Source: JALOLG01 sp963776935 (GTDB taxonomy: Bacteria; Actinomycetota; Acidimicrobiia; Acidimicrobiales; Ilumatobacteraceae). From it: a stretch of 64,000 nucleotides of DNA. Of the stretch, positions 35,393 through 44,022 are shown piece by piece. Below the pieces are notes generated by a model that saw only the letters and a list, made by a program, of their open reading frames with translations, did not search any database and was not told where the DNA came from. The DNA lies in the NCBI GenBank assembly GCA_963776935.1, contig CAVZOP010000006.1:1-64000 (forward strand), read 5' to 3'. Position 1 is the first letter of the stretch. Every line of letters starts with the position of its first letter. A program made the position numbers and the translations under genes.

Positions 35393-35797
35393 CTACGGCA
35401 GGTGTTGCACCTCGACCGTCAGTGGCAGAAGGTGTCGGAACCGGAAGCTGCGGTACCCGTTGCCACCTCGTTGGAGCTCTTCGAGGTGGACGTCCTCGTC
35501 GGCGCGGTCGAGCTCCGACCACGCGTCTTCGACCGCTTCCGGCGTGGCGAGCAGAAGACCGACGTGCTCGTAGCCGCTGCACGTCATCGGGTCGGGACGC
35601 TCACGGATGTTGACATAGTCCCCACCGCCGACGGCCAGCGTCATGCGGTCGGGCTGCCGTAACGACTCGATCTCGGTCCATCCGAAGTAGCGGCCGTAGA
35701 ACGCCAGCACGTCCGCTCGGAACCGTGGTGTCAGCGTCCCCAGGGCCACGCTCATCGCGACGTGGCTCAGACCTTCGGAACGCGTCGTGGAGGTCAT
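35393..35797 (-). CDS. VOC family protein
   Basis: The 134-residue single VOC domain reads LSHVAMSVALGTLTPRFRADVLAFYGRYFGW, DRMTLAVGGGDYVNIRERPD, and HVGLLLATPEAVEDAWSELDRADEDV. The ATG at 35797 is the first start inside VOC-like sequence. It is convergent with the previous VOC gene, with ten bases between stops, and follows the DUF1801 gene on the same strand. Confidence 0.72.
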   Translation of the reverse strand: MTSTTRSEGLSHVAMSVALGTLTPRFRADVLAFYGRYFGWTEIESLRQPDRMTLAVGGGDYVNIRERPDPMTCSGYEHVGLLLATPEAVEDAWSELDRADEDVHLEELQRGGNGYRSFRFRHLLPLTVEVQHLP

Positions 35798-35821
35798 GGA
35801 CGCACACACTGCCCGATGATC

Positions 35822-36303
35822 TCAGCTCACCGCCTTCTTCACGAGCGCGCCGATCCTTGCCTCGTCGGCGGCGGTCAGCTCCTTCAGCGCGAAGGAGGTC
35901 GGCCACATGGTGCCTTCGTCGAGGTTCGCCGCGTCGTTGAAGCCGAGCGTCGCGTACCTCGCCTTGAACTTCTCCGCGGTCTTGGAAGAAGCAGACGATC
36001 TTGCCGTCCCTGGCGTACGCGGGCATCCCGTACCAGGTCTTCGGCGAGAGGTCCGGCGCGCTGGCTTTGATGATCGCATGGAGCCGCTCGGCCATGGCGC
36101 GATCCGATCCCTGCATCTCGGCGATCTTCTCGAGCACGGCGCTCTCCCCGTCCGCCTTGCTCGCTTCGGCCTTCAGCTCCTTGGGCGCGCTCCCTCATCG
36201 CAGCTCGTTCCTCGGGCGTGAACCCCTTGGACGTCCCGCCGCTCGCGGTGCTGCTCTTGGCGGACCGCGCCGTGCTCTTCTTTGCAGCCTTCTTCTCAGC
36301 CAT
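35822..36303 (-). CDS. DUF1801 (iron-chaperone-like) protein (two frameshifts)
   Basis: Joined segments give a protein of about 160 residues: a Lys/Ser/Ala-rich leader (AEKKAAKKSTARSAKSS), GFTPEERAAMRERA, then LHAIIKASAPDLSPKTWYGMPAYARDGKIVCFFQD, the DUF1801 signature, and KFKARYATLGFNDAANLDEGTMWPTSFAL to the end. Breaks lie near 36190 and 35985. The family includes YdhG-type proteins called iron chaperones by homology to frataxin-like folds; function is uncertain. The lysine-rich leader is typical of actinobacterial members. Confidence 0.7.
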
Positions 36304-36336
36304 TGCGAAGCACCTCCGTGCGCCGAACGAATCCCC

Positions 36337-36694
36337 TCATCGGTCCTGCAGCAGCCCGAGGACGTTGCCATCGGGGTCGGTGACGGTGGCCACCAGGCGG
36401 CCGCCACCGACATCGTGCGCGGGCTCCTTCACCGTGGCACCCGCGGCGGTCACCTCGGCCAGCTTCGCCTCGATGTCCGTCACGTGCCAGTAGGCCACCG
36501 GTGAGGTCATGCCCTGCGGCGCCACCGCCCGGCACCAGCCCGATGTGCTGGCCGGCGGCCTCGAAGCCGACGTAGTAGGCCTCGTCGGTCTGGGGCGGCA
36601 TGCCGAGCAGGGCGGCGTACACCGCTTTGGCCGCCGCCACGTCGGAGACGGGATGCAGCACGGTCTTGATTCCCTGGGTCGAAGAGCCGGTCAT
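36337..36694 (-). CDS. VOC family protein (one frameshift)
   Basis: The protein of about 118 residues reads GIKTVLHPVSDVAAAKAVYAALLGMPPQTDEAYYVGFEAAGQHIGLVPG, then after a break near 36530 GMTSPVAYWHVTDIEAKLAEVTAAGA and LVATVTDPDGNVLGLLQD. AGGAGTGACC before ATG 36694 fixes the start. It is divergent from the TetR gene, whose likely operator lies between them, so it is the probable regulated partner. Confidence 0.76.
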
Positions 36695-36773
36695 GGTCAC
36701 TCCTGAAGTCGTGGGTCCGGTCGAGGCGTGCCTGGCTCGGTCAAACGGGTGTCGGTCGCCCCATGGCACGTGT

Positions 36774-36820
36774 TCTCAAGTTGAGAGTATCACTATCAAT
36801 TCGAGAGTGCTAGTATCACA
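36774..36820. promoter_or_regulatory. TetR operator candidate and promoter, VOC/TetR divergent gap
   Basis: The perfect 13-nt palindrome TCTCAAGTTGAGA lies at 36774-36786. A related half-site CAATTCGAGAGT follows about 20 bp later, and ATCAC recurs next to each. This AT-richer stretch stands out from its surroundings. TAGTAT at 36811-36816 is a good -10 box, 8 nt before the TetR GTG start, so binding here would repress both genes. Confidence 0.6.
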
Positions 36821-36824
36821 ACCA

Positions 36825-37479
36825 GTGGCGACCAGAGTCAAGGGGGATCCTCCCCATCAGGGCGGGGGCGGCAGCCAGGCCCGCACCCGTCTCGCCCGCC
36901 GAGCGGTGGTCGACGCAGCCCGGGCCCTCTTCCTCGAGCGCGGCTACCAGGCGACGACGATCGACGCCATCAGCGACCGCTCCGACGTCCCCGCGGCGAC
37001 CGTCTACCGGCTGTTCTCCTCGAAGCTCGGGATCCTCAAGGCCCTGCTCGACGTGTCCATCGCCGGCGACGACCAGGCGCTGTCGGTGCAGGAGCGGCCC
37101 CAGGTGGCCGCGCTCCTCGCCGAGCCAGACCCCGAGAAGCTCCTCGCCGGGCTCGCCAGCATCACCGTCGCCATCAACGCGCGGATCAGCCGAGGTGTAC
37201 CGCATCCTCTCGAGCGCCGCGAGCTCGGATCCCGCGGCGGCCGCACTGCTCGCCGACTACCAGCACAAGCGAGACGACGGCCAAGGCCGGATCGCACGCT
37301 CGTTCGCTCGCACCGGCGCACTCCGGCCCGGGCTCCGAGAACGCGACGCGGCCGACCTCATCCATGCGCTCATGTCCCCCGAGCTCTACCGGCTGCTCGT
37401 CATCGACCGGGGCTGGCCGCCGGAGCGCTACGAACAGTGGCTGGCAAGACTCCTCGTGGACCAGCTGACCCCCTCGTAG
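36825..37479 (+). CDS. TetR family transcriptional regulator (one frameshift)
   Basis: The N-terminal helix-turn-helix is RRAVVDAARALFLERGYQATTIDAISDRSDVPAATVYRLFSSKLGILKALL, a textbook TetR domain. After a break near 37190 the ligand domain continues with YRILSSAASSDPAAAALLADYQHKR and ends ERYEQWLARLLVDQLTPS. Total length is about 217 residues. The GTG start at 36825 is leaderless by its TAGTAT box. It probably controls itself and the divergent VOC gene. Confidence 0.82.
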
Positions 37480-37592
37480 CCGAGGAGCTCGAGGCGCCGA
37501 CGAGGCTGCGGGTGCGGCACCGATGAGTCGACCGGTCCCCGGAAGTCTCAACCGGGTGGGCATATCGCCCAGGCCGTCGAAGGAGATCCCCC

Positions 37593-38339
37593 ATGAGCTT
37601 GCCGAAGATCGTCTCGCAGGATGAGTGGACCGCGGCCCGCCGCGGGCTGCTCGAGAAGGAGAAGGACCTCACCCGCCAGCGCGATCGGCTCAACACCGAG
37701 CGTCGCGAGCTCCCGATGGTCGAGGTCACCAAGCCGTACGAGTTCGAGGGTCCCGGCGGCACGCGGTCGCTGCTCGAGCTGTTCGAGGGCCGGCCGCAGC
37801 TGATCGTGTACCACTTCATGTTCCACCCCGAGTGGGACGACGGGTGCCCCAGCTGCACCGCCGGCACCGACGAGCTGTCGCCCGGCTTCATCGAGCACCT
37901 CAACACCCGAGACACCACCTACGCCCTCGTCTCCCGCGCTCCCCTCGCCAAGCTCGAGCGGTGGAAGGCCAAGAAGGGCTGGACGATCCCGTGGTACTCC
38001 ACCAACGACGGCGACTTCAGCTACGACTTCGGCGCCACCATCGACGCCTCACGCGGCTACGACGAGTACAACTACCGCACCCTGGATGAGTACGCCGCCA
38101 TGGGCGAGGAGAGCATGAAGAGCTCCGCCCAGCCCTACGACATGCCGGGCCGCACCTGCTTCCTCGACGTGGACGGCACGGTGTACCGCACCTACTCGGT
38201 GTACGCCCGCGGCCTGGAGAGCACCGGCGGCTCCTACTACTTCCTCGACCTCACCGCCCTCGGACGGCAAGAGGACTGGGAGCAGCCCGCCGGCCGTACC
38301 GCCAACGCCCGGGTCAACCAGCCCGACTTCGCGTCCTGA
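37593..38339 (+). CDS. DUF899 family thioredoxin-like protein
   Basis: This 248-residue protein has the DUF899 pattern: SQDEWTAARRGLLEKEKDLTRQRDRL, ELPMVEVTKPYEFEGPGGTRSLLELFEGRPQLIVYHFMF, WDDGCPSCTAGTDEL and SSYYFLDL-like ending. The fold is thioredoxin-like with a C-P-S-C pair (GCPSC) that could be redox active. GGAGATCCCCC precedes ATG 37593. The role is unproven. Confidence 0.8.
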   Translation: MSLPKIVSQDEWTAARRGLLEKEKDLTRQRDRLNTERRELPMVEVTKPYEFEGPGGTRSLLELFEGRPQLIVYHFMFHPEWDDGCPSCTAGTDELSPGFIEHLNTRDTTYALVSRAPLAKLERWKAKKGWTIPWYSTNDGDFSYDFGATIDASRGYDEYNYRTLDEYAAMGEESMKSSAQPYDMPGRTCFLDVDGTVYRTYSVYARGLESTGGSYYFLDLTALGRQEDWEQPAGRTANARVNQPDFAS

Positions 38340-38446
38340 CCGATCGCCCGACCGCTCATCGGCGGCCTTCAGCAGGGGGCTAGCACCACCACCAGACGCA
38401 GGGTGCCCGGGTCCCTGTCGTGGACGGACCGGCGTACGTTGGCGAC

Positions 38447-40872
38447 GTGGGCGCCGATGGTGCAGCCGTTCGTCTGTGGTCGCGGTCGGAGCTGCGTCGC
38501 CGCTGGCCGGCACTGATCCTGCTGGGCGTCCTGGGCGGGCTGGCCGCCGGGCTCGCCATGGCGGCCGTCGACGGCGCGAATCGCACCGAGACGGCCTACG
38601 AGCGCATGCGGGCGGAGCAGCTGGCGGCCGACGTGGTCTTCTTCCCGAGCCAAGTTGGGGTCTACGACCTCGACGTCACGCGGCTGAGCGAGCTGCCCGA
38701 GGTCGCCGCGTGGGCCGGCTTCGCCAACACCTTCAGCGTGCTGGACGAGGTCCCGGACGGCGGCCCGCTCGTGCCGGTGGGGTCGGATTGGTTCACCACC
38801 ATCGAGCGAGCCACGGTGCTGAAGGGCCGCCTGCCCGATCCGAACCGCGACGACGAGGCGGTGATCACGTCCGCGTTGGTACCCCAGGGCGAGGCGCTGG
38901 GCCTCGGCGTGGGTTCGGTGCTCACCTGGCGCAACCTCTCGCCGGCCGACCTCGAGGCGGTGGGTGGCGAACCGCCGAACGACTTCGACTGGACGACGGC
39001 GACCGGTCCCGTCACCAAGCTGCGGATCGTGGGCGTCGTGCGCCTCCCGATGGAGTCGGTGGTGTCGTTCGCCAGCACCGGCCTCCTCCTGCCCAGCCCG
39101 GCCTGGGCCCAGGCCCACTTGGCCGCGGGAGGAGCCGCCCCGACCGGCCGGCGGCGTTCGGGTGGGTCAACGCCGTCGTGCGCCTTCGTCACGGCGCCGC
39201 CGACGTGCCTGCGTTCCAGGCCGGCGTGGCCCGGCTGTACGGCCGGAGCGACATCCCGGTGAAGGACCTCAGCGACGACATCAAGCGGGTCCAGCGTTCA
39301 CTCGACGTCGAGCGGACCGGCCTCCTGCTGTTCGCAGGGGCGGTGGTGCTCGCCGCCATCGTGCTGCTCGGGCAGGCGGTCGTGCGGTCGGTCCGGTCCG
39401 GCGCCGAGGTGCTACCCGGTGCTGCGCGCCATCGGGCTCGACCGCCGCGGGCTCACCGCCGGACTCGTGGTCGCCGCACGTCCTTGCCGTCGCCGTCGGG
39501 GGCGTCACGGCGGCCATCACCGCCGTCGCACTGTCGGCACGGTTCCCGATCGGGCTCGGCCGCGACCTCGATCCCGAGCGTCGGCGTTCACGTCAACGGG
39601 CCTCTCCTTGCCATCGGTGTGGCGTTGACCGTGGCCGTCATGGGCCTCGGTTGCCTGCTGGCGGCGTGGTCGACGGTGAGACGCGTGGTCGGGCGCCCTC
39701 GCACCGCCAGGACGCAGCTCGTAGGGGCGGCAACCCGGGCCGGCGCCCCGGTCCCGGCGGCGGTCGGCGCCAGCCTCGCCCTCGAGTCCGCGCCGATGAG
39801 ATCGGCGGCGACCACTCGACCGGCCCTCGTCGCCGCGGTCGTCGGCGTCCTCGGGGTGGTGGGTGCGGTCACGCTCGTCAGCGGCATCGACGACGCCCTC
39901 TACACGCCCGAGCGGGTCGGCCGGGTATGGGATCTCGAGGCGACCGCCCCGGACGAGATCGACCTTCCCACCGCGCAGGCCCTCGTCGCCGGCAACGCCG
40001 ACGTCGACGCCTTCGCGCTGCGGTCGCGGGTGCCGGGCGTCGTCGACGGCAGGGACCTCCCGCTGTACTCGCTGCTCAACCTCCAGGGCTCGCTGAGGTT
40101 CGTGGTGATGAGCGGTCGCGCTCCCGACGGCGACGACGAGCTCGCCCTCGGCCCCCGCTCGGCGTCCCTGCTCGGCGTCGGCGTGGGTGACACCGTTCGG
40201 GTCGGCCCGTCGGCGCGCATGATGAAGGTGGTCGGCATCAGTCTGTTGGCCCAGACACCTCACACCTCCTTCGACGAGGGCGCCTGGCTGACACCGAACG
40301 GGCTCGACTCGGTGACGGGCACGGTGTGCTGCACGGGCGAGCGCGACGACGAGGGCCTGATCCGGCTGCGAAGCGGCGCCTCCGCCGAGGCCGTGGCCAA
40401 CGACCTGTCCGCCAAGGGACTGTGGATCGCCACGCCCGAGACGCCGCCCGACGTCTCCAACCTGCGCACCGTGCGCAGCCTGCCGCTGTTCCTCGCTGGC
40501 TTCCTTCTCCTCCTGGCGATCGGTGCCGTGGCCCACGCCTTGCTCACCGGTGCCCGGTCCCGATCCCACGACCTGGCGGTGCTGCGCGCGCTCGGCCTGA
40601 CGCCCGGGCAGGCGGCCTCCTGCGTCACGTGGCAAGCCGCCATCATCGGCGTGATCGCGCTGCTCATCGGCATCCCTCTCGGTGTCCTGGTCGGCCGCCA
40701 GGTGTGGCACACGCTGGCCGACTCCCTGTCCTTCGTCTACGTCGGGCCCCTCGCCGGCACCCTGCTGGTGGTCCTGGTCCCCGCCGCCCTCGCCGTGCTC
40801 GGCGTGCTGGCGCTGTGGCCGGCGCGGCACGCGGCCCGGCTCCGCACGGCCGACGTGCTGCGCGCCGAGTGA
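38447..40872 (+). CDS. FtsX-like ABC transporter permease (several frameshifts)
   Basis: The joined protein of about 805 residues has two MacB-like periplasmic regions and FtsX permease domains: LRRRWPALILLGVLGGLAAGLAMAAVDG (first helix), a middle LLLFAGAVVLAAIVLLGQAVVRSVR with AVAVGGVTAAITAVALSARFPIG, and a last FtsX domain with LAVLRALGLTPGQAASCVTWQAAIIGVIALLIGIPLG. Breaks lie near 39155, 39410, 39470 and 39580. No ATP-binding gene is adjacent, so its ATPase partner is elsewhere or outside the window. TACGTT 6 nt before GTG 38447 supports the start. The substrate is unknown. Confidence 0.78.
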
Positions 40873-41054
40873 ACCGCACACGCTCACTCGCATGACGCGG
40901 AGGCGGCCACGTCAGAGGTACATCTCCCACTCACCCGACGCAATCTGTGCTGACACGTGCCGCCCAAATCGGTCGTGCTCGACAGACTGTTCTGGTACGA
41001 CGTGGCCGTGGCAGGAACGCAGCTGACCATCGAACGACACCGGTGCGCAGCGGG

Positions 41055-41778
41055 ATGACTTCTCGGCTCATCGCGCTCACGTTCGATGCGAACGATCCGC
41101 TCCGTCTGGCGCGCTTCTGGGCCGAGGCGCTGCACTGGGAGGTCGACGACGAGACCGAGGCTGAGATCGTGCTCGTGCCGACGGATGGCACCAGGTTCCG
41201 GATCGAGTTCGCAGCGGTCCCGGAGCCGAAGGCGGGCAAGAACCGCATCCATCTCGATCTGACGACCACGTCGCTCGAGGACCAGCAGGACACGGTCGAG
41301 ACGTTGGTCGAGCTCGGCGCCCGCCACATCGACATCGGCCAGGGTCCGAACGACGACCATGTCGTGCTCGCCGACCCCGAAGGCAACGAGTTCTGCGTCA
41401 TCGAGCCGGACAACTCCTTCCTCGCCGGCTGCGGACGCCTCGGATCGATCACCTGCGACGGCACGCCGGAGGTCGGATACTTCTGGAGCGAAGCGCTTGG
41501 ATGGCCGTTGGTCTGGGATCAGGACGAGGAGACCGCGATCCGCGCGCCGGACGGCACCGGTCCGTTCATCACCTGGGGTCCTCCGCTTGTCCCGAAGGTC
41601 GGGAAGAACAGGCTTCATCTCGACATCGCTCCGCCCGAGCGACGTCGATCAGCAAGCGGAGGTCGACCGCCTCGTTTCACTCGGGGCGACCCGCATCGAC
41701 ATCGGCCAAGGCGACGTCGATTGGGTGGTCATGGCCGATCCCGATGGCAACGAGTTCTGTGTCTTGAGCCCCCGCTAG
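41055..41778 (+). CDS. VOC family protein, two domains (one frameshift)
   Basis: Two glyoxalase-like modules run in tandem: ALTFDANDPLRLARFWAEALHWEVDDE with HVVLADPEGNEFCVIE, and VGYFWSEALGWPLVWDQDEE with WVVMADPDGNEFCVLSPR. The frame shifts near 41640, within the second module. About 240 residues in all. This double layout is frequent in actinobacteria and is often annotated glyoxalase-like domain. The GGGATG start has no strong ribosome site. Confidence 0.76.
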
Positions 41779-41903
41779 CGCGTGCTGGCCTGCTGGACGC
41801 TGCGCGAACCCTCAGGCTCGCGACGACGAGCTGACCCAACAGTCACAGCGGCCGACCCGCTGTTCCGGCACAATGCCGCTGCCATCGAACAAGGAGAGTT
41901 GCT

Positions 41904-42296
41904 ATGGATGACGAGCGGGGCTCAGGCTGGCTGGTGTTCGCGTCGATCGTGCTGATCGTCGCCGGCGTCATGCGCATCTTCGATGCCATCTGGGCCTGGC
42001 GGTACAACGGCGTCTTGCCCGACGAGTTCCAAGAGGCCGTTCTCGGCAACGACCTCGACAGCTACGGGTGGCTCTGGCTCATCGTCGGCATCGTGCTCAT
42101 CGGCGCCGGCTTCCTCGTGTTCCAGCGCTCACAGCTGGCCCGATGGATCGGCATCATCGCCGGCGCGATCATGGCCATCTCGGCGATCACATGGATGCCC
42201 GTGTATCCCGTGTGGTCGCTGATGTACACGTTCGTCGGGATCTTCGTGATCTACGGGCTCGCCGTCTACGGCGGGCGGGTCTCCACGGAGCGGTAA
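41904..42296 (+). CDS. DUF7144-like four-helix membrane protein
   Basis: This 130-residue protein has four predicted membrane helices: WLVFASIVLIVAGVMRIFDAIWA, YGWLWLIVGIVLIGAGFLVFQ, WIGIIAGAIMAISAITWMP and WSLMYTFVGIFVIYGLAVYG, with short loops. This pattern matches actinobacterial DUF7144 proteins of unknown function. AAGGAGAGTTGCT precedes the ATG. A strong hairpin (42404-42442) ends the unit. Confidence 0.75.
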   Translation: MDDERGSGWLVFASIVLIVAGVMRIFDAIWAWRYNGVLPDEFQEAVLGNDLDSYGWLWLIVGIVLIGAGFLVFQRSQLARWIGIIAGAIMAISAITWMPVYPVWSLMYTFVGIFVIYGLAVYGGRVSTER

Positions 42297-42403
42297 GGGC
42301 CGACGAGGCACGGTCCGCTGGGACCGGGCCCCACCACCCGGCCGTGTACACCGCGACCACCAGACGAGGAGCGACCCTCAGGTCGGTCCGTCGCAAGCGA
42401 GGA

Positions 42404-42442
42404 ACGACGAGGGGAGCCCCAGGATGGCTCCCCTCGTTGTCG
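42404..42442 (+). terminator. Long GC-rich hairpin between membrane protein and ars genes
   Basis: ACGACGAGGGGAGCC pairs with GGCTCCCCTCGTTGTCGT around a 7-nt loop, a stem of about 14 bp with one bulge. There is no T-tract, as is common for actinobacterial terminators. It lies about 108 bp after the membrane protein stop and 67 bp before the ArsR-ArsC start. Confidence 0.65.
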
Positions 42443-42474
42443 TCTACCCGGTCCTCATGAGACTCAGCGAACAT

Positions 42475-42496
42475 TGACTCATCATTCCCTGAGTCA
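42475..42496. promoter_or_regulatory. ArsR-type operator candidate
   Basis: TGACTCA at 42475-42481 and TGAGTCA at 42490-42496 are perfect 7-bp inverted arms separated by 8 nt. It lies 12 bp before the ATG of the ArsR-ArsC fusion, next to a TATCGT box, as expected for autoregulation by the fused ArsR domain. A shorter palindrome TGAGACTCA lies just upstream. Confidence 0.65.
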
Positions 42497-42508
42497 TATC
42501 GTGATGGA

Positions 42509-43166
42509 ATGAGTCTGGTCGAGGAGCGCGACGTACGCGCCGCTCGTCACGCTGCGCTAGGGGATCCGATCCGGCTGGCGATCGTGGACGCGCTCGATGA
42601 ACTCCGATCGGTCGCCGATCGAGCTGCGACGGCGGTTGACGATCGAGTCGAACCTGCTCGCTCACCACCTCGACGTCCTCGAGTCCGTCGGGCTGATCGG
42701 CCGCTCCCGGTCCAGCGGCGACGGCCGGCGGCGCTACATCCGCCTCCATGGCGATGCTCTCGCCACCCTCGTGCCAGCCGCCCGTCTTCGCGCGGAACCA
42801 GCACTGTTCGTGTGCACGCACAACTCCGCTCGGTCGCAACTTGCGGCGGCACTGTGGCAACGGCTCACCGGGACCTCTGGCGAGAGTGCCGGCACGCACC
42901 CGGCTGTTCGCGTGCATCCTGGGGCCATCGCGGCCGGTCGGCGCGCCGGCCTTGATCTGGCCGGATGCCGCCCACGCCCTCTCGACGAGCTCGCCCATCG
43001 CCCCCGCCTGGTCGTCACGGTCTGCGACCGAGCCCACGAAGAACTCGTCGACGGCCAGCACCTGCACTGGTCGGTGCCCGACCCCGTCCAGCGGCCCTCG
43101 AAACGAGCCTTCGATGACGTCATCAGCGAGCTTGGGGCGCGAATGTCCAGGCTGGTTGCTTCGTGA
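42509..43166 (+). CDS. ArsR-ArsC fusion protein (one frameshift)
   Basis: The first about 90 residues are an ArsR-like winged helix (ARHAALGDPIRLAIVDALDEL; LRRRLTIESNLLAHHLDVLESVGLIGRSRS). The rest is a low-molecular-weight phosphatase-type arsenate reductase with the P-loop FVCTHNSARSQLAA (C-x5-R) and VVTVCDRAHEELVD. About 219 residues in all, with a frame break near 42600. Such fusions would couple arsenic sensing to arsenate reduction, though the reducing partner (thioredoxin or mycothiol) is not shown. A separate arsC gene follows 93 bp on. No arsenite efflux gene is present. Confidence 0.76.
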
Positions 43167-43259
43167 TCCACCGGGCCCGTGCATCGAAGCGGCCAGCACC
43201 CACCAGCACCCACCAGCGCCGACCGGGCGTCGACCGGCTGACCCGACCTAGGAGCCACC

Positions 43260-43922
43260 ATGCCCGACCTGAACACCCTCTCCCTTGACCAGAGGCACGC
43301 CCTCCGGGTGGCCGCGGCCACCCTCCACCGTGAGTTCGAGGGCGTGTTCGCGGCCGAGACGATCGAGCTCTTCCTCGAGACGAGCTACGACCAGTTCGCC
43401 GACCGAGCGAAGTTCACGAACTTCCTGCCCCTCATGGCCGAGCGGTTCGCCCGACAGCGCTTGCGGGCGTTGGCCAAGGTAGAGGGACTCGCCAGTGACG
43501 GCGCTCCGGTGGTGCTGTTCCTCTGCGTCCACAACGCCGGCCGTTCCCAGATGGCTCTCGGCTGGTTCAACCACCTCGTGGGCGACCAGGCGATCGCCTG
43601 GTCCGGCGGCTCCGAACCCGGCGTCGAGGTCAACCCTGCTGCGGTGGCGGCCATGGCCGAGGTCGGCATCGACATCACCGATGAGTTCCCCAAGCCGTGG
43701 ACCGAGGAGATCGTCGGTGCCGCCGACGTCGTCATCACGATGGGCTGCGGCGACGCCTGCCCGCTCTACCCGGGCAAGCGGTACGAGGATTGGGAGCTGG
43801 CGGACCCTGAGGGGCTCGACGTCGCTGCTGTCCGTGCGATCCGCGATGAGATCCGCGTCCACGTCGAAGCCCTGCTCACGTCGCTCGACCTGGACGCGGC
43901 GACTGGGCCCAAGAGCAACTGA
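43260..43922 (+). CDS. arsC: Arsenate reductase with N-terminal three-helix domain
   Basis: The 220-residue protein has an N-terminal helical segment (residues 1-75, ALRVAAATLHREFEGVFAAETIELFLETSYDQ), the three-helix dimerisation region seen on actinobacterial ArsC, followed by the LMW-PTP core VVLFLCVHNAGRSQMAL with Cys89 and Arg95, and ITMGCGDACPLYPGKRYEDWELADPEG. It reduces arsenate to arsenite, in actinobacteria usually with mycothiol. The CGDAC pair could resolve the disulfide. AGGAG precedes the ATG. It probably shares a transcript with the upstream fusion. Confidence 0.87.
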   Translation: MPDLNTLSLDQRHALRVAAATLHREFEGVFAAETIELFLETSYDQFADRAKFTNFLPLMAERFARQRLRALAKVEGLASDGAPVVLFLCVHNAGRSQMALGWFNHLVGDQAIAWSGGSEPGVEVNPAAVAAMAEVGIDITDEFPKPWTEEIVGAADVVITMGCGDACPLYPGKRYEDWELADPEGLDVAAVRAIRDEIRVHVEALLTSLDLDAATGPKSN

Positions 43923-44022
43923 GGCCGGCGTGAACCACAGCGAGAGGAGCCGGTCACCTCGGTCCCGTCACGCCTGAGCGAGCCTCACGCTCGGCATCGG
44001 CGCGGTGGAGGATACTCGGGGG

